NCBI GenBank assembly: GCA_964246015.1
Contig: CAXTPG010000165.1
Span: 1-6,768, forward strand
Length of the DNA stretch: 6,768 nt
Reading direction: 5' to 3'
From: JBBROS01 sp964246015
Lineage (GTDB): Bacteria; Pseudomonadota; Alphaproteobacteria; Acetobacterales; Acetobacteraceae
The notes beneath the pieces are model-generated. The model worked only from the letters and a program-made list of their open reading frames with translations, did no database searches and was not told where the DNA came from. Below, piece after piece: positions 1-5,267 of the stretch; within the stretch, counting starts at the first letter, position 1; each line of letters starts with the position of its first letter. Position numbers and translations under genes: made by a program.

Positions 1-850
1 CGGTGCGGAGGGCGAAGTAGCGCTGGTTGACGCGCATGCTGACCTGCATGACCTCGGGCGGGAGGTCCATGTATTCGGCGTCGATGCGGCCCAGGAGGGG
101 GACGGGGTATTCGACGAGGCCGGCGACTTCGTCGAGGAGGCCTTCGTCGGGGACGATCGTCAGGGATTCGGCCGCGGCGAGGGAGGCGATGCCGTCGGCG
201 ATCCGGCGGCGGCGCTCGGCGGCGTCGACGACGACGTGGCGGGCCGCGAGGGAGTGCTGCCAGTCGGCGAGGCTTTTGACCTGGAAGGGTCCGGGGGCGT
301 GGAAACGGTGGCCCTCGGTGGTGTTGCCGGAGGCGAGGCCGTGGCCGTCGTCGGTGGCGGTGGCCAGGGTGAAGGGGACGATGGCGCCGTCGAGGAGGCA
401 GGTGATTCGGCGGAGGGGGCGGACCCAGGTGAAGGCGCTGCCGTTGCCCCAGCGCATGGATTTGGGCCAGGGGAATCGCCAGAGGAGGGCGGGGAGTGCG
501 GATGCGATCAGGGTGGCGGCCGGGGTGGCGGGGGCGGCTTTCGTGAGGACCCAGTGGCCGGCTTCCTCGGTGAGCTGGTCCTGGGTAGCGGCGTGCTTGC
601 GGAGGAAGCCTTGGAGGGCCTGGGGGGGGGCGGAGGCCCGGGGACCGCGTTCGGTGGTGGTGGCGGCGGGGAGTTCGGGGGCGATGGTTGCGGCGAGTGC
701 GATTCGGCGGGGGCCGTGGAAGGTCCGGATGGCGGTGGGGGAGAGCGGGGCAAGTGATTCGGTGACGAGGCGGGCGAGGGTGTTGGCCGCGCCGGCTTGC
801 ATGCGGGCGGGGATTTCCTCGCTGAACAGCTCGATGAAGAGTTCGGGCAT
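1..850 (-). CDS. glyS: Glycyl-tRNA synthetase beta subunit, N-terminal part (runs off left edge)
   Basis: Beta subunit of the bacterial alpha2beta2 glycyl-tRNA synthetase, which charges tRNA-Gly in the cytoplasm; it supplies tRNA recognition while GlyQ holds the catalytic core. The first 283 codons are visible, out of roughly 700 in the family. The protein opens MPELFIELFSEEIPARMQAG, the family's characteristic start. Further in are a GPRRIALA segment, FPWPKSMRWGNGS, TEGHRFHAPGPF, LLDEVAGLVEYPV and LPPEVMQVSMRVNQRYFALR, all in the order and spacing expected. The ATG lies directly after the TAG of the vapC remnant with no gap and no Shine-Dalgarno sequence, so translation is probably coupled to the upstream frame. 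Codons end mostly in C. A run of nine C (on this strand) lies within the gene but keeps the frame. Identity is secure; only the C-terminus is missing. Confidence 0.97.
   Translation of the reverse strand, partial: MPELFIELFSEEIPARMQAGAANTLARLVTESLAPLSPTAIRTFHGPRRIALAATIAPELPAATTTERGPRASAPPQALQGFLRKHAATQDQLTEEAGHWVLTKAAPATPAATLIASALPALLWRFPWPKSMRWGNGSAFTWVRPLRRITCLLDGAIVPFTLATATDDGHGLASGNTTEGHRFHAPGPFQVKSLADWQHSLAARHVVVDAAERRRRIADGIASLAAAESLTIVPDEGLLDEVAGLVEYPVPLLGRIDAEYMDLPPEVMQVSMRVNQRYFALRT
622..630. repeat. Nine-base G/C homopolymer inside glyS
   Basis: Nine consecutive G on the + strand, nine C in the glyS coding strand, encoding part of an Ala-Pro-Pro-Gln stretch. The family alignment resumes in frame on both sides, so the nine-base length is the functional one. 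Such runs are prone to polymerase slippage and sequencing miscalls. Confidence 0.9.
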
Positions 851-1012
851 CTAGGCGAGGGCCGGGGCGATGTCGGTGTGGGTGAAGTCCTTGCCCTTGA
901 AGGTGGCGGCGGAGATGCGGGGACGCTCGGCGTCCACGATCGCCTTCGCCATGGCCGGGCCGGCATCCTCGTCGAGCACAAGCGACACGATGGCGGAACT
1001 GTCGACGATCAA
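851..1012 (-). pseudogene. VapC-type PIN toxin remnant with large internal in-frame deletion
   Basis: A 53-codon frame matching the two ends of a VapC toxin (PIN-domain ribonuclease, normally about 130 residues) with the middle missing. Residues 1-37 correspond to the N-terminal strand, helix 1 and strand 2: MIVDSSAIVSLVLDE, then RPRISAAT. Residues 38-53 correspond to the final strand and tail: FKGKDFTHTDIAPALA. In intact VapCs, ISAAT is followed by LLE and about 65-75 more residues before the (L)LFKGxDF tail. Of the usual four acidic active-site residues, the first (D4) and last (D42) remain; the Glu after SAAT and the Asp of the GDC-type motif are gone, so nuclease activity is not expected. 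The start is TTG, overlapping the vapB stop by 4 bases (TTGA), with AGGA eight bases upstream. The TAG stop abuts the glyS ATG. The frame is still open, so it may be translated and simply carry ribosomes into glyS. Confidence 0.82.
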
Positions 1013-1476
1013 ACGGGCAGTCCTGTGTGCGTGTCGTAGAGAATATCGGTGTTGAGGGCGTCGGGACCTTCATGGATGAGGGCGCGCATCTGCGTCGCGA
1101 TGGCGAGCACGTCGTGCAGCCGGTCGGCGCGGGTGCGCGGGGTCCGCCTTTGGTCGGCGAGGCTGCGGAGCGCGGTCACGACGATGGTGTCCAGGGTTTC
1201 GCCGGATTGCTCCGCCATGTCCCGGGCGAGGGCGACAGCCTCGTCGTCGTAGAGGAAGCCGTGGTCGGAGAACGGCAGCGGTTCCGTCAGGGTCGCGCGG
1301 AACTCGGCCGTCTTCCTCCGGACCTGTGCGATCCACTCCTCGCGGTCTTGGTCGGCCTGCATGCTGTCGCGAAGGGCCTGGACCACGACGGCTTCGAGCG
1401 ACTGGCCGTGCAGGCCGGCCAGCTTGGTTGCGATGTCGACGGCCTCTTGGTTGTCGATGGTGAGGATGTGTCCCAT
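1009..1476 (-). CDS. VapB-like antitoxin with two fused antitoxin repeats
   Basis: A 155-residue protein related to the VapB antitoxins of the Rv0623/PSK transcription-factor type, which bind and neutralise VapC and repress their own operon. Family members are usually about 75-90 residues; this one holds two copies. Repeat 1 (about 4-76) has EAV at 11-13, G24, L27, VV at 31-32 and ALR at 34-36, ending with DHGFLYDDE. Repeat 2 (about 75-155) has EAV at 79-81, G92, L95, VV at 99-100 and ALR at 102-104, ending with DILYDTHTGLPV, the usual VapB tail. The offset is 68 residues throughout this core. The ATG is 9 bp after the glyQ stop without a clear Shine-Dalgarno, and its stop overlaps the vapC remnant. 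It lies between glyQ and glyS, an unusual site. With the toxin eroded it may be an orphan regulator or antitoxin against VapCs encoded elsewhere; that is inference. Function as a DNA binder is untested. Confidence 0.85.
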   Translation of the reverse strand: MGHILTIDNQEAVDIATKLAGLHGQSLEAVVVQALRDSMQADQDREEWIAQVRRKTAEFRATLTEPLPFSDHGFLYDDEAVALARDMAEQSGETLDTIVVTALRSLADQRRTPRTRADRLHDVLAIATQMRALIHEGPDALNTDILYDTHTGLPV

Positions 1477-1485
1477 TGCGGTGTT

Positions 1486-2376
1486 TTATTCCGCGGCCTG
1501 CGCCGGGGCAACGCCGGGTGATGGGGGTGGGGCGAGGTAGGTTTCGCAGCAGGCCTTGGCGAGGGTTCGGACGCGGCCGATGTAGGAGGCGCGTTCGGCC
1601 ACCGAGATGACTCCGCGGGCGTCGAGCAGGTTGAAGAGGTGGCTGGCCTTGATGCACTGGTCGTAGGCGGGGAGGGCGAGGCCGGCGTCGACGAGCGCCT
1701 GGCTTTCGTGCTCGGCGTCGGCGAAGTGGCGGGCGAGGATCTCGGTATCGGCGTGTTCGAAGGAGTAGGCGCTGTATTCCCGCTCGTTCTGGAGGAAGAC
1801 GTCGCCGTAGGTGACGCCCTGGCCGTTGAAGTCGAGGTCGAAGACGTTTTCCACGCCCTGGATGTACATGGCGAGGCGTTCGAGGCCGATGGTGAACTCG
1901 GCGCTGGGGACGGCGACGGGGATGCCGCCGACCTGCTGGAAGTAGGTGAACTGGGTGACTTCCATGCCGTCGCACCAGACCTCCCAGCCGAGGCCCCAGG
2001 CGCCGATGGTCGGGTTCTCCCAGTCGTCTTCCACGAAGCGGATGTCGTGGAGAAGGGGATCGAGGCCGATGGCGCGGTAGCTGTCGAGCAGGAGCGTCTG
2101 GCAGTCGAACGGGGTGGGCTTGAGAATGGCTTGGTACTGATAGTAGTGGCCGAGGCGGTTGGGGTTCTTGCCGTAGCGGCCGTCGGAGGGGCGGCGGCTG
2201 GGCTGGACGTAGGCGGCGCGCCAGGGGCGGGGGCCCAAGGCGCGGAGGGTGGTCGCGGGGTGCAGGGTGCCCGCGCCCATTTCCATGTCGTAGGGCTGCA
2301 GGATCACGCAGCCCTGGGCGGACCAGAAGGCGTGGAGGCGGAGGATCAGGTCCTGGAAGCTTGGCGGCTTGGTCAT
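1486..2376 (-). CDS. glyQ: Glycyl-tRNA synthetase alpha subunit
   Basis: Catalytic (class II) subunit of bacterial glycyl-tRNA synthetase; makes glycyl-adenylate and transfers glycine to tRNA together with GlyS. The 296 residues match the usual 290-310. Visible signatures are QGCVILQPYDMEMGAGT (21-37), the HPATTLRALGP stretch (39-49), RAAYVQPSRRPSDGRYGKNP (53-72) followed by HYYQYQ, EDDWENPTIGAWGLGWEVW (116-134), and motif 3 with GLERLAMYIQG (164-174). I chose the ATG that gives MTKPPSFQDLILRLHAFW; the frame stays open 28 codons further upstream, but that extension overlaps the divergent gene and lacks family likeness. No Shine-Dalgarno precedes this ATG. The C-terminal tail is Pro/Ala-rich. 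It heads the operon with the vapBC remnant and glyS. Confidence 0.97.
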   Translation of the reverse strand: MTKPPSFQDLILRLHAFWSAQGCVILQPYDMEMGAGTLHPATTLRALGPRPWRAAYVQPSRRPSDGRYGKNPNRLGHYYQYQAILKPTPFDCQTLLLDSYRAIGLDPLLHDIRFVEDDWENPTIGAWGLGWEVWCDGMEVTQFTYFQQVGGIPVAVPSAEFTIGLERLAMYIQGVENVFDLDFNGQGVTYGDVFLQNEREYSAYSFEHADTEILARHFADAEHESQALVDAGLALPAYDQCIKASHLFNLLDARGVISVAERASYIGRVRTLAKACCETYLAPPPSPGVAPAQAAE

Positions 2377-2384
2377 CGGCGGGC

Positions 2385-2412
2385 ACCATACGGGGGCAAC
2401 CGCGTTATGCAA
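2385..2412 (-). promoter_or_regulatory. Possible glyQ operon promoter
   Basis: Read on the minus strand, TTGCAT (2412-2407) and TATGGT (2390-2385) are separated by 16 bases, a weak sigma-70-like pair (3/6 and 4/6 matches). Transcription would start near 2378, two bases before the glyQ ATG, giving an essentially leaderless mRNA, which fits the missing Shine-Dalgarno. The gap to the divergent gene is only 40 bp, so any glyQ promoter must lie here or inside the neighbouring gene. Based on pattern only. Confidence 0.35.
2406..2411 (+). promoter_or_regulatory. Possible -10 element for the CoA-binding gene
   Basis: TATGCA sits six bases before the ATG at 2417. It overlaps the proposed -35 of the glyQ promoter on the other strand, so the two promoters would compete for polymerase. 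No convincing -35 was found at normal spacing. Low confidence. Confidence 0.22.
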
Positions 2413-2416
2413 CGGC

Positions 2417-2827
2417 ATGAACGATCCTGTCCGCACCCTATTGACGACGACCCGGCGCATCGCGGTGGTGGGGGCTTCGGCCCGGCCCGAGCGGGCGGCG
2501 CACTATGTGATGGGGTTCCTGGTGGCGCGGGGGTTCGACGTCGTGGGGGTCAATCCGGGGCTGGCGGGGACGGTGCTGCATGGGCGCCCGGTGGTGGGAA
2601 GCCTGGTGGAGGCCGCACCGCTGGACATGGTGGATGTGTTCCGGGCGCCGGACCAGGTGGGAGCGGTGGTGGACGAGGCGATCCGGCTGGGGGCGCGGTC
2701 GGTGTGGATGCAGCTGGGGGTTGTGAACGAGGCGGCCGCCGCGGCGGCGCGGGCGGCGGGGCTGGTGGTGGTGATGGACCGGTGCCCGATGATCGAGTGG
2801 AGAAGGCTTAACCTTCCCTCCCCTTGA
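2417..2827 (+). CDS. CoA-binding domain protein (YccU/CoA_binding_2 type)
   Basis: A 136-residue single-domain Rossmann protein of the CoA_binding_2 family, which binds CoA or acyl-CoA; its physiological role is not established. The nucleotide-binding loop RRIAVVGASARPER is at 13-26, a second strand gives FDVVGVNP at 40-47, then LDMVDVFR at 69-76. The C-terminal family signature reads VWMQLGVVNE, followed by an Ala-rich helix and LVVVMDRCPMIEW. The length is typical. I use the ATG that gives MNDPVRTLL; an in-frame upstream ATG at 2369 would run into the start of glyQ. No Shine-Dalgarno is visible upstream (AACGGC), so it may be leaderless. It is divergent from glyQ and is followed 64 bp later by the DUF2076 gene. 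Codons end mainly in G. Confidence 0.92.
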   Translation: MNDPVRTLLTTTRRIAVVGASARPERAAHYVMGFLVARGFDVVGVNPGLAGTVLHGRPVVGSLVEAAPLDMVDVFRAPDQVGAVVDEAIRLGARSVWMQLGVVNEAAAAAARAAGLVVVMDRCPMIEWRRLNLPSP

Positions 2828-2891
2828 AGCAGAGTTCATTCCGGGCCAAGTGCGCCGGGCTACAAAGCTTCCACCTTCATGGAATGGAACG

Positions 2892-3752
2892 ATGACCAAC
2901 GAGGAACGCGACCTTATCGCCAAGTTCATCGCCCGGGTGGGCGGGCAGCCGCAGGCCACCGGGGGTGGTTTCCTGTCGACGAGCGTGCCGGCGACGCAGC
3001 CGGCGTTGCCGCCGATCGACAAGGAGGCGGATGCCTTCATCGCGGAGCAGTTCGCGCGGTATCCGGAGGCGAAGTACCGGATGACGCAGACCGCGCTGGT
3101 GCAGGAGGCGGCGCTTGCGGAAGCGCAGAACCGCATCCAGCAGGTACAGTGGGAGCTGGAGCAGGCCCGGCAGGAAGCGCAGATGGCGCGGGAGCAGCAG
3201 GCCCAGCCGCAGCAAAGCCGCGGGTTCCTGGGCGGGTTGTTCGGGGGTGGCGCAACGCCGCAGCCGCAGCAGCGTCCCGGTGGGCCTTGGGGTCAGCCGG
3301 GTGGCCAGCCGCCGGGGTATGGGCAGCAGGGCGGGTACCAGCAGCAGGCGCCGCAGCCGCAATATGCGCCGAACTATCAGCCGGGCATGTTCCAGCGGGG
3401 CGGGTCCGGGTTCCTGGGGTCGGCGTTGACCACGGCGGCCGGCGTGGCGGGCGGCATGGTGGTCGGCAACGCGCTGATGGGCGCGTTCGGCGGCCATGGC
3501 GGCGGGTCTTCTTGGGGGTCGCAGACGGCGAGCAACACGGGCAGCGGCTGGGATGGCGCGGGGACGACCCCGGTGTCCGATCCGACCAGCGGATTCGGCA
3601 GCAATGCCGGGTACAGCGACCCGTATGCGGCGGGTGGGGCCGAAAAGGGCGGGTATGACTCGCAGACGAGCTGGGACGGCGGCGGCGGCGATTTCAGCGG
3701 CGGCGGCGGCGGCTTCGACAGCGGCGGTGGCGGGTTCGACGACAATACCTGA
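2892..3752 (+). CDS. DUF2076 family protein with coiled coil, glycine-rich hydrophobic segment and Gly-rich tail
   Basis: A 286-residue protein of the DUF2076 family, whose function is unknown; members are sometimes labelled periplasmic ligand-binding sensors without strong support. The N-terminal domain (MTNEERDLIAKF, then PPIDKEADAFIAEQFARYPEAKY at 40-62 and TALVQEAALAEAQNRIQQVQ) is the conserved part. A Glu/Gln/Arg-rich probable coiled coil spans about 66-105. Next come GFLGGLFGGG (111-120), a Pro/Gln/Gly linker (121-170), a glycine-rich hydrophobic stretch with small-residue spacing (about 173-200) that could pack in or on a membrane, and a tail of GGGG-F/D repeats (263-284). There is no N-terminal signal peptide. 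The ATG has GGAA seven bases upstream; a start 14 codons earlier lacks this. The 64-bp spacer before it (2828-2891) holds no clear promoter, so it may be co-transcribed with the CoA-binding gene. Confidence 0.88.
   Translation: MTNEERDLIAKFIARVGGQPQATGGGFLSTSVPATQPALPPIDKEADAFIAEQFARYPEAKYRMTQTALVQEAALAEAQNRIQQVQWELEQARQEAQMAREQQAQPQQSRGFLGGLFGGGATPQPQQRPGGPWGQPGGQPPGYGQQGGYQQQAPQPQYAPNYQPGMFQRGGSGFLGSALTTAAGVAGGMVVGNALMGAFGGHGGGSSWGSQTASNTGSGWDGAGTTPVSDPTSGFGSNAGYSDPYAAGGAEKGGYDSQTSWDGGGGDFSGGGGGFDSGGGGFDDNT
3678..3743 (+). repeat. GGC-rich microsatellite encoding Gly-rich tail repeats
   Basis: Imperfect GGC triplet runs broken by Phe/Asp/Ser codons encode three units of four or five Gly followed by D/F, F/D and S/D, ending in DDNT. 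The DNA repeat is likely to vary in length between strains. Confidence 0.8.
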
Positions 3753-3758
3753 TCGCGA

Positions 3759-3793
3759 ACAGGCGGGGCCGCGGCTTGCGGCCCCGTTCCTGT
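3759..3793 (+). terminator. Strong GC hairpin after the DUF2076 gene
   Basis: CGGGGCCGC (3764-3772), loop GGCTT, GCGGCCCCG (3778-3786): a perfect 9-bp stem. It is extended by ACAGG (3759-3763) pairing with CCTGT (3789-3793) across a two-base TT bulge. It begins six bases after the DUF2076 stop. No T-run follows, so it may be a pausing, attenuating or 3'-end-protecting structure rather than a classic intrinsic terminator. It ends 14 bases before the proposed thioesterase start and could affect its translation. Confidence 0.6.
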
Positions 3794-3807
3794 CACGCCC
3801 CGGTCCG

Positions 3808-4251
3808 GTGCGGCCCGAGTGGATCGACCATAACGGGCATCTCAACCTCGCCTACTATATCGTGTTGTTCGACGAGGCGACCGATGCGCTGCGGCGGGCG
3901 ATCGGGCTTGGTGAGGCATACCGGGTCCGGACGGGGTTCGGGACCTTCGCGGTCGAGACGCATACCCTCTACCTGGCGGAGCTGGTCGAGGGGGATGCGA
4001 CGGCCGCGCATTCGGTGGTGCTGGGGGCGGACCGGAAGCGGCTGCATATCGCCCACGAGCTGCGGCGGGAGCGGGACGGGGTGGTCGCGGCGCGGCAGGA
4101 GTTGATGTACCTGACGGTGGACCTTTCGACCCGGCGGAGCGTGCCTTGGCCGGAGGACACGATGGCCGGGTTGGCGGATGCGGTCGCCGCGCATGGGGTG
4201 GCGGCGCGGCCGGACTGGGTGGGGCGGCGGATCGGGTTGCCGGTCAGGTGA
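3808..4251 (+). CDS. Hotdog-fold acyl-CoA thioesterase (4HBT-like, carnitine/betainyl-CoA type)
   Basis: Thioester hydrolase of the hotdog superfamily. The sequence resembles the thioesterase domain found fused to or beside L-carnitine dehydrogenase (betainyl-CoA thioesterase), but no carnitine genes are nearby, so the substrate is unknown. The signature RPEWIDHNGHLNLAYYIVLF covers residues 2-21, and the hotdog helix continues FDEATDALRRAIGL. Later strands include FGTFAVETHTLYLAELVEGD and LGADRKRLHIAHELRR. There is no in-frame ATG near the 5' end. GTG at 3808 gives 147 residues beginning just before the conserved motif, but has no obvious Shine-Dalgarno; GTG at 3727 would overlap DUF2076 by 26 bases and read through the hairpin, and CTG at 3790 is another option. 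Homologues usually have 5-12 residues before RPEWID, so the start is uncertain. Its stop overlaps the convergent Coq4-like gene by 8 bases. Confidence 0.85.
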   Translation: MRPEWIDHNGHLNLAYYIVLFDEATDALRRAIGLGEAYRVRTGFGTFAVETHTLYLAELVEGDATAAHSVVLGADRKRLHIAHELRRERDGVVAARQELMYLTVDLSTRRSVPWPEDTMAGLADAVAAHGVAARPDWVGRRIGLPVR

Positions 4252-5197
4252 TGCCGAGCCGGGCCTGCGCTTCCTGCAGCGGCAGGGCGACATAGGGCCA
4301 GTAGTCCCATTTGTGCGACAGGTCGGTCACGACGGAGCCGCCGCGGTCCATGGCGGCGAACATGCGTTCGGCGACGCCGGCTTCGCCGAGCAGGCCGATG
4401 CTGGAGCCGCCGGCGGTGGGGCGGACGTTGACGCCGGCGCTGAAGATCATCACGGCAAACAGGACGATGTAGAAGGGGCGCTGCGTCTTGTAGCCGGCGG
4501 TGAAGGCGGCGACCTCGATCTCTCCGGTACCGTCGGTGCCGTACCCCGCGAGGACGTGGGAGAAGTCATGATGGACACCGGCTTCGGGGAAGCCGCCGCG
4601 TTCTCCGGGCATGGCGAAGCGGTTTGCCTCGTAGTAGCGCCAGAGGGCGTGGCCGAGGGTGTCGTCGGGCAGGCGCTCCCACGCGCGATAGCGGGCGGCG
4701 AGCGGTTTGTCGTCGATCACGCCGCGCATGGTCAGGACGCTTTTGGCGAGGCCGAAGAGGCCGTGCTGGTCGAACTGGTCGCGCATGATGTCGGCGATGT
4801 GGCCGCGGCGGAGGAAGTCGAGACGGAAGGTGAGCATGTGGTGCTCGGTGAGGGCGCGCAGGTCCATGCACTCGCGGCTGTCGATGCCGAGGGCCTCGGC
4901 GAAGGCCTCGACGGTCTTCTGGGTCGCGGGGGGGCAGATGCCGTCGGCGAGGGCGACGACCATCATGCCGTTGACGAATTGTCGGCGGAGCGCATCGCCG
5001 GGGAAGCCGGCGGCGAGGGTGGCTGGATCGACGGTGGGGAGCGTGTCGATGTCGGCGTCGAGCTTGAGGAGGAATCGGCGGGCGGCTTCCATCACCGCCC
5101 GCTGGGAGGGACCGATGGCGCCGGCGCTGAGGGCGACTGTCTTCATAGCGCGCAGGCCGAGCAGGGCTGCCGACGGGTCGGGCTGGATCAGGCGCAC
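4244..5197 (-). CDS. Coq4-like protein with TerB-like N-terminal region
   Basis: A 317-residue protein with two recognisable parts. Residues about 65-112 (RRQFVNGMMVVALADGICPP, then KTVEAFAEALGI) look like the acidic helical TerB-type domain. Residues about 175-255 look like COQ4: LPDDTLGHALWRYYE, then HDFSH (210-214) and, after exactly eleven residues, E226 within GTDGTGEIEVAAF, reproducing the HDxxH-x11-E metal-binding motif. Coq4 acts in ubiquinone biosynthesis (complex organisation and, from recent work, oxidative C1 decarboxylation); whether this protein does so is inference. No other ubi/coq gene is present. The start is GTG, supported by a perfect GGAGG five bases upstream; the ATG at codon 18 lacks this. 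A hydrophobic stretch (FYIVLFAVMIFSAGV, 242-256) follows the motif. It lies 70 bp downstream of ygfZ on the same strand, possibly co-transcribed. Confidence 0.75.
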   Translation of the reverse strand: MRLIQPDPSAALLGLRAMKTVALSAGAIGPSQRAVMEAARRFLLKLDADIDTLPTVDPATLAAGFPGDALRRQFVNGMMVVALADGICPPATQKTVEAFAEALGIDSRECMDLRALTEHHMLTFRLDFLRRGHIADIMRDQFDQHGLFGLAKSVLTMRGVIDDKPLAARYRAWERLPDDTLGHALWRYYEANRFAMPGERGGFPEAGVHHDFSHVLAGYGTDGTGEIEVAAFTAGYKTQRPFYIVLFAVMIFSAGVNVRPTAGGSSIGLLGEAGVAERMFAAMDRGGSVVTDLSHKWDYWPYVALPLQEAQARLGIT

Positions 5198-5202
5198 GGG
5201 GG

Positions 5203-5207
5203 CCTCC
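5203..5207 (-). promoter_or_regulatory. Ribosome binding site deciding the GTG start of the Coq4-like gene
   Basis: GGAGG on the minus strand with a five-base spacer (CCCCC) to GTG at 5197. It is the best Shine-Dalgarno sequence in the window and justifies the non-ATG start. Confidence 0.75.
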
Positions 5208-5220
5208 GCGAGGCGAGTTT

Positions 5221-5252
5221 CGGACGATAGTCCGGGCCTGACGCGATCGTCC
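5221..5252. repeat. Two mutually exclusive inverted repeats between ygfZ and the Coq4-like gene
   Basis: CGGAC-GATA-GTCCG (5221-5234) forms a 5-bp hairpin. GGACGAT (5222-5228) can instead pair with ATCGTCC (5246-5252), 7 bp with a 17-base loop. Both use the same left arm, so only one can form at a time. No T-run follows. This could be an operator or an mRNA structure ahead of the Coq4-like start; it may also be chance in GC-rich DNA. Confidence 0.35.
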
Positions 5253-5267
5253 AGCGCGGCCGTCGGT

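Noticed and set aside
236..757. Gly/Glu-rich + strand frame opposite glyS
   Set aside because: Product is almost entirely Gly, Glu, Ala and Val, typical of the antisense of a C-ending-codon gene. The glyS match on the other strand is continuous.
851..1012. A full-length VapC hidden by a simple frameshift
   Set aside because: Only 162 bases separate vapB from glyS, too few for a 130-residue PIN domain in any frame. The middle is absent, not out of frame.
1491..1520. Short repeated CGCCGGGG / CGCCGGG near the glyQ 3' end as a VapB operator
   Set aside because: Two short GC-rich direct repeats within coding sequence are expected by chance here; no inverted repeat typical of a VapB operator was found next to the vapB start.
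1070..2389. 439-codon minus-strand frame overlapping glyQ and vapB
   Set aside because: Arg/Pro-rich out-of-frame translation of glyQ and vapB; no recognisable domain.
1639..2811. Long + strand frame across glyQ and into the CoA-binding gene
   Set aside because: Antisense to glyQ, then out of frame with the CoA-binding gene; low complexity with no motifs.
2438..3845. Minus-strand frames opposite the CoA-binding and DUF2076 genes
   Set aside because: His/Arg/Pro-rich shadows of well-supported + strand genes with better starts and family matches.
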